Shown: positions 14,962-23,052, counted from the stretch's first letter. The stretch is 33,886 nucleotides of DNA from Solimonas sp964507195 (GCA_964507195.1 CAZDPA010000024.1:1-33886); one strand, 5' to 3'. Notes: generated by a model from the letters alone, not told the origin. Made by a program: numbers and translations.

Positions 14962-15545
14962 CTAGCGGCTCTCCAGCTTCAATCGGCCCGGGCTGTGCCC
15001 CGCTCTCGCGCGAAATGCCCTGGCGAAGTTCGAACGGTCCTTGAAGCCGAGCGAGTAGGCCACTTCCGTCGCGCTCATGCCACTGCTCAGCCGCTCGCAT
15101 GCAAGCTCGTGCTGGATGTGTCCGGACAATTCCCGGTAGCTCTTCCCTTCCCGTTCCAGATAGCGATTGAGCGTGCGCTTGGAGATGTTGAGCGTCACCG
15201 CAAGCTCCTCCAAGGTCGGCAGACCTTCGCTGACTTCCCGCAGGGTCATCTCGACGAAGTCTGCGAAGCGTCCGCCGTCGGCGACTTGCTGCACCATGGT
15301 TCGGCAGCGCGACTCGGCCAGTTTGAGTGCGTTTGCATCGGCCATTGCGAGGCGGAGTGCGCGGGGATCTTCGTCGATGCGCAGTTTCACGCGGGGTGCG
15401 ATGTCTGCGGAGAAGCGCGTGGTGACGTCGGGCAGTTCGCGAACGTAGCGCCTGGCGTGCGGTGGCTCGGCGATGGAGAGCGAGAGCCTGCAATGCGGGC
15501 GTTGCGTGCCGGTGAGGTCCCAGACTTCACGCAGTGCGGCGACGG
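14962..15545 (-). pseudogene. AraC-family regulator, 5'-truncated
   Basis: About 194 codons remain. The C-terminal double HTH is complete: LEELAVTLNISKRTLNRYLEREGKSYREL and ATEVAYSLGFKDRSNFARAFRARAGHSPGRLK. Upstream, LREVWDLTG...HARRYVRELP...FSADIAPRVKL matches the end of the sensor domain of the OruR/ArgR-like AraC group, which is normally about 335 aa in total. The first 140 or so residues are missing. Homology stops near 15540, exactly where alkB homology begins on the other strand. With no native start or promoter it is presumably not made. AraC regulators of this group often control a neighbouring divergent alkane hydroxylase. Confidence 0.8.
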
Positions 15546-16020
15546 CGATCACCACGCGAACCCGACGCGGCACTATCAGTCACTGCGCCACTTCGACGAC
15601 AGCCCGCAGCTGCCGAGCGGCTACTGCGCGATGATCCTCGCGGCATACTTTCCGCCGCTGTGGTTCCGGCTGATGGATGCGAAGGTGGTTGCGCACCATG
15701 GTGGGGATCTGAGCAAGGCGAATCTGTATCCGGCGAAGCGGGAGGCGCTGCTGGCGAAGTGGGCGCCGGAGCTTGGTGCCGGCGTCTCGGTCCACCGCAC
15801 TGCGTGCGGCACTCGACACGAACGGGGGGTGGTTGGGACTGCGACCGATGAAGCGACGCGGCACCAGTGCCCGAACTGCAGCTACGTGTATGACGATGCG
15901 GTGGGCTGTGCGCGGGAGGGGTTTGCGCCGGGGACGCGCTGGGCTGCGCTGCCATCGAGCTGGCAGTGTCCGGATTGCGCGGTGCGGGAGAAGCCGGATT
16001 TTGTGGCGGTGGGGAACTGA
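15541..16020 (+). pseudogene. alkB: AlkB-rubredoxin fusion, 5'-truncated
   Basis: From about 15547 the frame reads DHHANPTRHYQSLRHFD, the last histidine box of membrane alkane 1-monooxygenase, then PQLPSGYCAMILAAYFPPLWFRLMD and HHGGDLSKANL, the AlkB C-terminus. A linker leads to a full rubredoxin: CPNC...YDDAVGCAREGF...W..LP..WQCPDC...KPDFV, with both CxxC pairs. AlkB-rubredoxin fusions are known; the rubredoxin delivers electrons to the di-iron hydroxylase. Here the first 300 or so AlkB residues, with the other histidine boxes and most membrane helices, are gone, so no hydroxylase can form. The linker contains a copy of the dispersed repeat family. The rubredoxin itself is intact. Confidence 0.85.
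15784..15828. repeat. Dispersed palindromic repeat copy inside the alkB-rubredoxin frame
   Basis: The stretch GTCTCGG.CCACCGCAC..GCGTGCGGCACTCGACACGAACGGGG follows the arm of the repeat family seen at 17027, 18152, 21838 and 27393, with a few changes. It encodes about 15 residues (SVHRTACGTRHERGV) between AlkB and rubredoxin. Confidence 0.75.
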
Positions 16021-16041
16021 AAAAAACGATACCAAACTGTT

Positions 16042-16124
16042 CGTCATTCCCGCGAAAGCGGGAATCCAGAGCGGAGAGCGCTGCTGTGTATTCCCTGGAT
16101 TCCCGCGTGCGCGGGAATGACGGA
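16042..16124. repeat. dRS3-like inverted pair (ATTCCCGC/GCGGGAAT)
   Basis: CGTCATTCCCGCGAAAGCGGGAATCC-type (16042-16069) and a complementary copy CTGGATTCCCGCG..GCGGGAATGACGG-type (16095-16124) face each other. Each half is itself a palindrome. The shape resembles the dRS3 and similar repeats that are widespread in proteobacteria. Confidence 0.85.
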
Positions 16125-16138
16125 TTCAAAGCTCCCTA

Positions 16139-16189
16139 CGGCGCCACGCCATCACCCAGCTTCTGCATCGCCAGTATCAGCAGGATCAG
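16139..16189 (-). pseudogene. Duplicated 3' end of the 17157-17693 gene
   Basis: About 51 bases match 17159-17210 at nearly every position. In the complete gene they encode the C-terminus LILLILAMQKLGDGVA. Here only this end exists, fused to the stop of the PepSY-like gene. Together with the duplicated rubredoxin tail it marks one end of a duplicated segment. Confidence 0.8.
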
Positions 16190-16743
16190 TCGATCACCTT
16201 CTCCACCGCCCCCGTATTCGCATCAACAATCACCGTCCGCGGCGCGGTGGTGCCGTCCGCCTTCGCGTAGCTGATGTACCAGGTCGCGTGGTTGGTATCC
16301 GGTGCCGCCGAGGTCTGGATCGACACGCTGTAGCCGTCAGCAATGAAGTTGCTGCCTTTGTCCTTGGCAATGGCGTAGAGCTTGGCGCCGTCGCGGACGA
16401 AGCTGGGCTTGAGGTCCGGCATGCGGCCGGCGGAGCCGGGTTGCGCGTAGCAGGTGAACATACCGTTGAAGGTGGTGACGGACACGAAGGCGTTGGCTGA
16501 CGGCGAGTAGAAGTTGAGATTCCACGCGGCCGATTTTCCTTTTGCGTCCAGCGGGCCGAGGCTGGTGTTGCCGATGCGTGCAGGTGTGGCGTCGCTCTTC
16601 CAGGCCTTGGCGATCTTGTCTGCCTTGGCGTAGATGTCGGACAGGGTCATCGGCGCGACGTTCATCTCCATCTTGCAGGCTTCCTGCGCGTGGGCGGGCG
16701 CGACGGCAAGGCTGACGAGTACAGCGGCAAGGATTTTCTTCAT
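16186..16743 (-). CDS. PepSY-like secreted protein
   Basis: 185 aa from ATG 16743 with a GGAGGTGA site. A Sec signal MKKILAAVLVSLAVAPAHAQ is clear. The C-terminal part TWYISYAKADGTTAPRTVIVDANTGAVEKVI has the strand pattern of PepSY-type domains, which often end with a D-x-x-[TS]-G-x-[VI] turn. Four cysteines or fewer; periplasmic location expected. The stop codon is provided by the duplicated fragment just described, so the natural C-terminus may have been slightly different. The function is unknown; PepSY domains are often linked to protease inhibition or iron/redox proteins. Confidence 0.75.
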   Translation of the reverse strand: MKKILAAVLVSLAVAPAHAQEACKMEMNVAPMTLSDIYAKADKIAKAWKSDATPARIGNTSLGPLDAKGKSAAWNLNFYSPSANAFVSVTTFNGMFTCYAQPGSAGRMPDLKPSFVRDGAKLYAIAKDKGSNFIADGYSVSIQTSAAPDTNHATWYISYAKADGTTAPRTVIVDANTGAVEKVID

Positions 16744-16819
16744 GACCGAGTCACCTCCATGTGGGCGGATCTGATTCTGGTCCTCGCTGTTTCCGGGTTT
16801 TGTGCGGTGAGTCTCAGGA

Positions 16820-17010
16820 AGCGCCACGCCGGTCGAGGGCGGCGCACTGCATCTGCAGGAAGTCTCCACGCGGCTCGGCTACCGCAACCCGGCGAACTTC
16901 ACGCGGTCCTGTCGCCGCTGGACTGGCAGATCACCGACGGAATGGCGCGACGAGAGCTGGCAGTGCCCGGATTGCGCGGTACGGGAGAAGCCGGACTTTG
17001 TGGCGGTGGC
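16820..17010 (+). pseudogene. Chimeric remnant: AraC C-terminus joined to rubredoxin C-terminus
   Basis: The frame through 16844 reads LQEVSTRLGYRNPANFTRSC, then RRWTGRSPTEWR, the second HTH and end of an AraC regulator. It runs without a stop into DESWQCPDCAVREKPDFVAV, the rubredoxin tail. The last 57 bases differ from 15957-16013 at four positions only. There is no start codon or domain of useful size, so this is a recombination scar and not a gene. The AraC piece differs in sequence from the truncated araC at 14962, so it comes from a second regulator. Confidence 0.8.
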
Positions 17011-17026
17011 TTTATCAAACCACATT

Positions 17027-17130
17027 CCGTTCGTGTCGAGTGCCGCGCGGAACGCGAGGTGTATCGAGACACAAGAGCCGCCGCTGCGGCATCGATACAC
17101 CTGCTTCGCAGGCACTCGATGCGAACGGGG
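17027..17130. repeat. Dispersed palindromic repeat, head-to-head copy
   Basis: One arm runs CCGTTCGTGTCGAGTGCC to GGTGTATCGAGAC (17027-17070). The other runs ATCGATACACC to GGCACTCGATGCGAACGG (17090-17130). The arms face each other through the TATCGAGAC side, opposite to the copies at 18152 and 21838. Confidence 0.85.
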
Positions 17131-17156
17131 CTAAGTAGGGCTGGCGAGAAAATGAC

Positions 17157-17693
17157 TCACGGCGCTACGCCATCCCCAAGCTTCTGCATCGCCAGGATCA
17201 GCAGGATCAGGCTCACCAGGCCGACGACGCAGCCGATCAGCGTGCCGAGTATCGGCACGCCGAACACCATGAGAAACATCGCGATCCCGCTTCTGGTCTG
17301 GTCGGCGACGTAGTCGTTGAGGACGGTGCCCCAGAAGGCTTCGGTGAAGATGATGGCTATGCCCTCCAGCTCGATGATGTCGATCGCCATGCTCACCGAG
17401 CCGGGCGACAGTCCCGCCATGTAGAAGATCAGCGCGGCACTCAGGCCGAAGGCGACGACGCTGAGCAGGATATGCGTGCCGATCGCCTTTCTTGCCCTGC
17501 GGATGTGGGCCTTGCCCGGCTCGCCGTTGACGCTGCGCTGGATCAGCAACACCACCAGCCAGGCGATCGGGCCGAAGAAGCAGACGAAGATGGCCATGCC
17601 CATCAGCATCGACAGCGCGCTGCCTGCGGCAATCAGATAGGCCAGCCACGCCAGCGGCGCTTCATTGATGACACCACCGGTGGGCTGGTTCAC
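17157..17693 (-). CDS. Polytopic membrane protein (DUF4870-like neighbourhood)
   Basis: 178 aa from GTG 17693, which overlaps the stop of the previous gene as GTGA. Four hydrophobic stretches are visible: AWLAYLIAAGSALSMLMGMA with IFVCFFGPIAWLVVLLIQ, then LLSVVAFGLSAALIFYMAG, and LMVFGVPILGTLIGCVVGLVSLILLILA. The loop HIRRARKAIGTHILLSVVAFGL resembles the DUF4870 pattern in which a charged loop precedes a membrane hairpin. Translational coupling and related architecture suggest the two proteins form a complex. The exact role is unknown. A fragment of its 3' end is duplicated at 16139. Confidence 0.7.
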   Translation of the reverse strand: MNQPTGGVINEAPLAWLAYLIAAGSALSMLMGMAIFVCFFGPIAWLVVLLIQRSVNGEPGKAHIRRARKAIGTHILLSVVAFGLSAALIFYMAGLSPGSVSMAIDIIELEGIAIIFTEAFWGTVLNDYVADQTRSGIAMFLMVFGVPILGTLIGCVVGLVSLILLILAMQKLGDGVAP

Positions 17694-18055
17694 GGGTAGG
17701 CCTTGCCTTCGGAGGCCTTGACCATGCCGATGATGGACACCACGAGCACCCAGATCGCCACGCCGATCATCACGAAATAGCCGATCACGATCAGCAGCAG
17801 CACGAGGCCGATGAGCATGCCGATCAGTGACATCCAGAACAGCTTGATCTGCTTGTTGTAGTGCGACAGCGGTCCGGGCTCGGTCGTCTCGCCGCGCTTG
17901 ATGTAGGCCACGACCAGACCCGCAATCATCAGCAGCGGCAGCAGGAAGGAGCCGAGATACAGGCCCCAGACAATCTGCACGGATTCCTTGTGCGTGCCGA
18001 GTTCGCCACCGGTGGGCGGCGGCGCCGGCACGGGTGCTGCTGGTTCGGTGCTCAT
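17690..18055 (-). CDS. DUF4870-like membrane protein
   Basis: 121 aa. A Pro/Ala-rich N-terminus of about 30 residues is followed by three membrane segments: GLYLGSFLLPLLMIAGLVVAY, then SLIGMLIGLVLLLIVIGYFV, and GVAIWVLVVSIIGMVKA, with the loop SHYNKQIKLFWMSL. That loop and spacing match DUF4870/TM2-like small membrane proteins (the family's H-x-[KR]-x-[AG]-hydrophobic pattern). First gene of a two-gene operon. The function is not known. Confidence 0.75.
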   Translation of the reverse strand: MSTEPAAPVPAPPPTGGELGTHKESVQIVWGLYLGSFLLPLLMIAGLVVAYIKRGETTEPGPLSHYNKQIKLFWMSLIGMLIGLVLLLIVIGYFVMIGVAIWVLVVSIIGMVKASEGKAYP

Positions 18056-18151
18056 GGTCTACCCCAAAGTGCCTGCGCCGGTCTGGCCCCGGAACAAGGG
18101 TATGCGGTGGAGCGTGGCTGCGGCAATTTCCGGCTGCTTTTCCTGGCGGCT

Positions 18152-18676
18152 GCGGTCTCTCGATACACCGCGCGCTTCGCGCACGGCACTCGAGACGAAC
18201 GGAGTTCTGTTGGGCCACTACAAAAACACCCCGCTCGCATCGAATGCCCGCGCAGATCCGTAGCCCGGTTCCGCGCAGCGGAGCCGGGATGCTCGACGAC
18301 CGCGCCGGGTTCCCGGCTTCGCCTTCGGCGAAACCGGGCTACGCAGGACTGCGGTCTCTCGATACACCGCGCGCTTCGCGCACGGCACTCGAAACGAACG
18401 GATTTTTTTGGGCCACCCCCAAATCACCCCGTTCGCATCGAGTGCCCACGCAGATCCGTAGCCCGGTTCCGCGCAGCGGAGCCGGGATGCTCGACGACCG
18501 CGCCGGGTTCCCGGCTTCGCCTTCGGCGAAACCGGGCTACGCAGGACTGCGGTCTCTCGATACACCGTGCGCTTTGCGCACGGCACTCGAGACGAACGGA
18601 GTTCTGTTGGGCCACTACAAAACAACCCGTTCGCATCGAGTGCCCGCGCAGCGGGTGTATCGAGATGCCGGCGCAG
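18152..18676. repeat. Tandem array of a 199-bp composite repeat (2.6 units)
   Basis: Units start at 18152, 18351 and 18549. Each unit begins with the arm GGTCTCTCGATACACC..GGCACTCGAGACGAACGG, then a second, cut-off arm CGCATCGA.TGCCC.CGCA, into which a GTAGCCCGG-family element (18257-18346; 18455-18544) is nested. In the third unit the second arm is whole (to 18676) and no GTAGCCCGG element is present. The nested element therefore entered the first family and the product was then duplicated. Confidence 0.9.
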
Positions 18677-18703
18677 ACCCCACCCGCAACGGCTGTCTTC
18701 CGA

Positions 18704-20263
18704 CTAGCAGCCGGGTTGCGGGGCTGTGATCGTGATTGCTGCTGGGGTGCGGTCCAGCGTCAGCGTCGAACGTGCGGCGTCGAAGCGCACGGCATCACCG
18801 TGCACCTGACCATCGGGCATGAGCTGCGCAACAAGAATGCCATCGACGCTCACGCAGGCGCCGTCCGGATACTGCCACTGCAACGGCAGTGCGATCTCCG
18901 CCGGTGCTGTCGTCGGCTCGCGGATCTGCAATGCGAACTCGTGCGTGTCCGGATCGAAGCGGATCGATTCGATCGTGCCGCCGACGGCACGCGGGAACGG
19001 CGTGGCGATCTCGCGTATCAGGGGCTCATCGAGCTGCTCGTCGACGAAGATGCCGTACGCCTCGTCGATCGAGGAGTACGCGAACCAGGTCCAGCCGATC
19101 TTCAGTTCGTTGGAAAGCTGTACGAGACTGCGGCCGTACTTCGGTGGCGCGGAGGGATCCGTGGCATCGATGGGGCCGGAGACGCCGTCGGCAACCGTCG
19201 TGCGCGTCCAGCCGGTTTCGCCAAGCAACCAGGGCGTGCCGAGGATGGCGGCGTCCACTGCGGTCAGTGAGAAATCGGTGCGGGTGATGAGGTCCTGCGC
19301 CGGCAGGTAGGCGGGATTCACGCGCTGCGTGAAGTAGGCGACGGTGTAGTTGTGCGGCAGGTAGATGGCGTTGTCGATGCCGATAGGCTGCGTCGCAGGC
19401 GTGGGTATGCCGAGCGAGTGATACAGCTCCGGCTGGAAGCCGATGATGATGTCCGCATCGATCTCGCGGATCGCCGCCGCGAGGCGGCGGTAGAACGGAT
19501 AGAGGTAGACCGTCTCCAGCACCACGGGCGGAATCAGGCCGCCGTAGGGTTCGTTGAGCAGGTCGACCATGACGACGGCCGGATGATCGCGATAGCGGCG
19601 CATGACCTCGCGCCACAGCTCGATGTACGCATCCTGCAGGCCGACGCCGTGCACTTCTTCGTTCTCCCAGAAATCCAGCGCCGCGCAGCCGACGCGCACG
19701 GAGAGCTGCGGCGGCAGGCTGCCGGTGGGACCGGGCAGGTTCATGCAGGTGTCGCTGATCGCCCAGTCCGGTGCACCGGCGTTGCCGCCGGCGGCGCGGC
19801 TCCAGCCGAACTGGCCGAAGTTGAAGACGACATAGATCCCGCGCGCCGCGGCCTTGTCGAGAAACGCGTCGATGAGCCTGAAGTAGGCCTCGTTGTAGGG
19901 GACGGGCGGTGGATCGGGCTGGGCGAACTCCCAGGTGAAGACCGGGCGGATGAAGTTGTAGCCGAGCGATGCAATGCGGTCGAAGTCTTCGTCCTGCACA
20001 TCCTGCAGATCGAACAGCATGTCGTACGGCGTCTGCTGGCCGTCGACGCGAAACGCCGGACGCGTGCCGTTGGAACGCAGGGCGATGTGATTGAGGCCGC
20101 GCAGAATGACTTCGCGGTCCAGTGCATCGCGCAGCACGCCGCCGTCGACCCTGAGCGGCGAAAGCCTGCCCGCAGCCGATGGCGAAGGCGCCTGCCGGTC
20201 GGGGCCGCAGCCTGCGAGCACCACGGCGAGCGCCGCGGTGATGATCCGGTCGTGCCAACGCAT
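18704..20263 (-). CDS. GH5-family lipoprotein glycosidase (endoglycoceramidase/cellulase-like)
   Basis: 519 aa from ATG 20263. The N-terminus has a lipobox LAGC (Cys19), so it is exported and lipid-anchored. The (beta/alpha)8 fold starts with LRDALDREVILRGLNHIAL. The acid/base Glu238 sits in LLNEPYG and the nucleophile Glu349 in LLGETGW, both at the expected strand ends 4 and 7. The stretch FDRIASLGYNFIRPVFTWEF and the C-terminal beta-sandwich-like domain (from about 425) resemble endoglycosylceramidases more than plain cellulases. The substrate cannot be told from sequence: a glycolipid or beta-glucan. It is a single gene, divergent from the next. An antisense ORF of 536 codons overlaps it and was rejected. 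Confidence 0.85.
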   Translation of the reverse strand: MRWHDRIITAALAVVLAGCGPDRQAPSPSAAGRLSPLRVDGGVLRDALDREVILRGLNHIALRSNGTRPAFRVDGQQTPYDMLFDLQDVQDEDFDRIASLGYNFIRPVFTWEFAQPDPPPVPYNEAYFRLIDAFLDKAAARGIYVVFNFGQFGWSRAAGGNAGAPDWAISDTCMNLPGPTGSLPPQLSVRVGCAALDFWENEEVHGVGLQDAYIELWREVMRRYRDHPAVVMVDLLNEPYGGLIPPVVLETVYLYPFYRRLAAAIREIDADIIIGFQPELYHSLGIPTPATQPIGIDNAIYLPHNYTVAYFTQRVNPAYLPAQDLITRTDFSLTAVDAAILGTPWLLGETGWTRTTVADGVSGPIDATDPSAPPKYGRSLVQLSNELKIGWTWFAYSSIDEAYGIFVDEQLDEPLIREIATPFPRAVGGTIESIRFDPDTHEFALQIREPTTAPAEIALPLQWQYPDGACVSVDGILVAQLMPDGQVHGDAVRFDAARSTLTLDRTPAAITITAPQPGC

Positions 20264-20396
20264 TCCCACGCTCCCCCGTTCTGCAGTCGATCCCCGCGCG
20301 CAGTTTAAGCGTGACGCGGGTCGCGCAGCCGGCGGCACGCCTGTTGCATTTGGAACAGCATCGCGCCCGATGGCGCTCACGATGCCCGCTCTTGTC

Positions 20397-21167
20397 ATGC
20401 ACCCGATCCGCCTGCTGTCTGTCGTTTTCCTCTGCGCTGCGTCCACCGCCGCGCAAGCCACTTCGTACGTCGAGCTGTACCAGCAGATGCCGGCACCCTC
20501 GACGGACATCGCCGTCACCCGTGCCGCCGCGCAGGACGGCAAGATCACCGCACCCGAGCTGCTGCGCTTCAAACAGGTGCTGCAGGACGAAAAAGCCGCG
20601 ATCACCGCACTGAATGGGGGCACGTACCCCGAACACAGCGACACGGCACCGGCAATGCCGGCCACCGATACGCTGGAGGTGCGGTCCGCCGCTCGCGGCT
20701 TGGCCGGCTATATCGCCACCAATGCGGGCGACAAGGCGCCGGCCAAGGCCATGACCAAGCGCAGCCGCTGGGTGCAGCGGGCCAAGGGCCAGCAGCAGCG
20801 CGACCTCGCGAAGAAGGCCATCGACTGCCCGGAGCCCTGCGCCGAGATCGCCGCAAAGCGCGAACGCCTGATCGGCGAGGAGCTGATCGTCTGGGACGCG
20901 CTGTTCAAGGACTGGCAGACGACGCGCGCGCCGATGCTCGCTACCGCGCAGCCGCTGCTGGCCGCGACCGACTTCGGCGCCAAGGCCGAAAGCGCCGAGG
21001 GCAAGAGCATCATCGCCCGCTATCGCGCCGCGATGCTGGAGGAAATCGAAGTGCTGTTCTCGGTCACCGAAATCGCCGTGCTGCGCACCGACGCTTTCTC
21101 GCGCAATGCCGGCGACACGATGCCGGATGCGCTCAGCGGTGCGACGAAGAAATCCAAGTCGCCATAG
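20397..21167 (+). CDS. Periplasmic hypothetical protein
   Basis: 256 aa from ATG 20397 (MHPIRLLSVVFLCAASTAAQA), where the signal peptide begins well; ATG 20370 and 20382 are in frame and possible. The mature protein is rich in Ala, Lys and Glu, predicted mostly helical, with two cysteines in DCPEPC. No family is recognised. It ends six bases before the convergent small membrane-protein gene. The divergent GH5 gene shares its promoter region. Confidence 0.7.
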   Translation: MHPIRLLSVVFLCAASTAAQATSYVELYQQMPAPSTDIAVTRAAAQDGKITAPELLRFKQVLQDEKAAITALNGGTYPEHSDTAPAMPATDTLEVRSAARGLAGYIATNAGDKAPAKAMTKRSRWVQRAKGQQQRDLAKKAIDCPEPCAEIAAKRERLIGEELIVWDALFKDWQTTRAPMLATAQPLLAATDFGAKAESAEGKSIIARYRAAMLEEIEVLFSVTEIAVLRTDAFSRNAGDTMPDALSGATKKSKSP

Positions 21168-21173
21168 CTGGCA

Positions 21174-21437
21174 CTACTCCATCACCAGCACCACCAGCAC
21201 GAACACGGCAGCGAGCACGGTGAGCGCCAGCGCGAACCACAGCCATTTGTCGTGCGTGGCCAGGCCATAGGCTGAAGACATGAGGATGGCCGCGATGATG
21301 GTGGCGATGATCGTATAGGCGATCGTCATGCCCTGGCCGGCGAGATCGCTCTTGAGGCCCATGACGACGAGCTTGAGCAGGCCGCCGAGCAGGAGCAGCA
21401 GTTCGATGCCAAGCGTGATCAGGATCGCTTGCTTCAT
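21174..21437 (-). CDS. Small three-helix membrane protein
   Basis: 87 aa from ATG 21437 (MKQAILITLG); ATG 21461 would add eight residues. Three membrane segments: AILITLGIELLLLLGGLLKLV, MTIAYTIIATIIAAILMSSAYG, and WLWFALALTVLAAVFVLVVLV. No family is recognised. Convergent with the gene before it. Confidence 0.65.
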   Translation of the reverse strand: MKQAILITLGIELLLLLGGLLKLVVMGLKSDLAGQGMTIAYTIIATIIAAILMSSAYGLATHDKWLWFALALTVLAAVFVLVVLVME

Positions 21438-21526
21438 GCCTGAAGTCTTGCGCCAGTGCATGCGGTTTTACAAGCCGGGCGGCGGCGCCGTATCGTCGCA
21501 GCCACTGCACTGCTCCCGGAGGCCTC

Positions 21527-21805
21527 ATGGTCTGCTCGCATCTCGTCGCACTGGAAAACGCACTGCTCGCCGCCAGGGTGGCCGAGACCGCGCGCGGCCA
21601 GCTGTGGTCGAAGAACTGCCGCGAGTGGGTGTACTTCGATGCGGTGCTGGACGTTGCAGCGCTGCAGCAGCGTTTTGCATTTGATGACTGCGTGCAGGTG
21701 CATGAAAACCTTGATCCGCGCTCGGGCACGGAGCGGGGATTCGAGTGCACGGCTTGCCATGACGCGGTGATGGGACGGCTTGAGGGAGCGGCGGTGTTTC
21801 GCTGA
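21527..21805 (+). CDS. Conserved-looking small hypothetical protein
   Basis: 92 aa with a GGAGG site 5 bp before the ATG. It holds several cysteines and histidines (Cys3, Cys31, Cys55, CTAC near 75) that could bind a metal, and ends soon after the CxxC. The family is not recognised. It is followed directly by a dispersed-repeat copy. Confidence 0.7.
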   Translation: MVCSHLVALENALLAARVAETARGQLWSKNCREWVYFDAVLDVAALQQRFAFDDCVQVHENLDPRSGTERGFECTACHDAVMGRLEGAAVFR

Positions 21806-21837
21806 GGGGTTTGCTCTGGTGTCGCCCTTGCGACACC

Positions 21838-21952
21838 CTCGATACACCGCGCGCTGCGCGCACGGCACTCGAGACGAACGGAGTCCTTTTGTGACGGCCG
21901 AGAAAAACTCCGTTCGTGTCGAGTGCCCGCGCAGCGGGTGTATCGAGACACC
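21838..21952. repeat. Dispersed palindromic repeat, full tail-to-tail copy
   Basis: A complete pair: arm CTCGATACACC..GGCACTCGAGACGAACGGAGT (21838-21884) and its complement ACTCCGTTCGTGTCGAGTGCC..GGTGTATCGAG (21907-21948), 22 bases apart. It lies between convergent genes ending at 21805 and 21970 and could fold into one long cruciform with smaller hairpins in each arm. This is the clearest full-length copy. Confidence 0.9.
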
Positions 21953-21969
21953 AGCGCCAGACCTCACCT

Positions 21970-22974
21970 TCAACCGTTGTCTTCCGACTCCTCGCAGTCG
22001 ATCTTGCGGCCCAGGCATTTGCCGACGCCATGCGCGATCGCACTGAGCGCAGCCGAGCTGTGCTCATCCACCAGGCGCAGGCTCGCAACACTGAGACTCA
22101 TCTCGCCACTGAAGCGATTCGGCAGCAGATTGCGCCATTCGACTTCGACATCTTTCTGGCCGCGCTCGAAGAACACGGTATCGGCCTGCGTCGACAGCCC
22201 CCAGTAGCGGCCTTCGCTGGCAACCCATAACGCGGCCTGGCGTTCATCCAACCTGCGCGCCCAGGCTGCCGGCGTGTCGTAGACGGGGCGCGTGCTCAGG
22301 GCGCGCTCGAGCATGCGCGCTGCATCGTCTTCATCCGACTGTGCGCGGTACTGCTCGCGGCGCAGCGACTGCGGATGCCAGTCCACACGTCCGGTCGCGA
22401 GTGCATCGAGCAATGCCTGTTGCTGCTGCGCTGCGGCCACGTACGGCGCGGCGGCGGCCTCGTCATCGGTCCAGCTCAGATACAGGTAGCCGGCTGCGAT
22501 GCCGGTGCTCTCGGGGCGCTGGCCGCCGAAGGTGGACAGGCCCAGTTCGAGGCCGGCTAGCGTCCAGGTCGCGTGATAGAACACGGTGCCCTCGCCTGCG
22601 CCTTCACGCTCTTCGGCATCGGCGACGTATTCCTCGCCCGGCGCACCGAGCGCAGCGCGGATCGCATCCGCCCACCAGCGATGATCGGCAATCTCGCGCC
22701 TGGGATCGTAGGGCGCGAGGTGGTAGGTGACACTGCGCACCGGGCGCTCGGCTTCGCCGTAGGCCGGCTCGAAGGAGATCGCCGGAAAACCGTAGGCGCT
22801 GCCGCAGAGGCCGCGCGGGACGTCGGTGAACTCGCCGTCGCGGCGCTGGCCGCGCTCGGACAGCTGTCGATCCAGTGCAGCCAGTGTCGTTCCCCAGGCG
22901 AACAGATGCTCGTCGATCTGGAAGCCGTCCAGGCTCGGGCGGATGAAGATGGGCTTGTGCGCTGCCTTGCTCAT
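21970..22974 (-). CDS. Hypothetical cytosolic protein
   Basis: 334 aa, no signal peptide or membrane segment. It begins MSKAAHKPIFIRPSLDGFQIDEHLFAWGTTL and has a regular alpha/beta pattern with many Trp, Arg and Ala residues. No motif that points to a known enzyme or binding protein was found. Codon use is normal for the chromosomal half, so the gene is credible. It is divergent from the DUF2383 gene. Confidence 0.7.
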   Translation of the reverse strand: MSKAAHKPIFIRPSLDGFQIDEHLFAWGTTLAALDRQLSERGQRRDGEFTDVPRGLCGSAYGFPAISFEPAYGEAERPVRSVTYHLAPYDPRREIADHRWWADAIRAALGAPGEEYVADAEEREGAGEGTVFYHATWTLAGLELGLSTFGGQRPESTGIAAGYLYLSWTDDEAAAAPYVAAAQQQQALLDALATGRVDWHPQSLRREQYRAQSDEDDAARMLERALSTRPVYDTPAAWARRLDERQAALWVASEGRYWGLSTQADTVFFERGQKDVEVEWRNLLPNRFSGEMSLSVASLRLVDEHSSAALSAIAHGVGKCLGRKIDCEESEDNG

Positions 22975-23052
22975 GTGAATCTCCGCGGACTTGCGGTTCG
23001 GCTTGCATCATCCGCCGGTCGTTGTGAGCTTGCCAGCGCCCTCCTCTTACTT

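Noticed and set aside
14995..15540. N-terminal extension of the alkB-rubredoxin ORF
   Set aside because: The codons upstream of about 15541 are antisense to araC and show no AlkB similarity.
17861..19270. 469-codon ORF through the repeat array
   Set aside because: It only stays open because the repeat unit lacks stops in that frame; the same peptide repeats with the DNA.
19026..20636. 536-codon ORF antisense to the GH5 gene
   Set aside because: It is an Arg/Ala-rich shadow in GC-rich DNA. The other frame has catalytic motifs and a lipobox.
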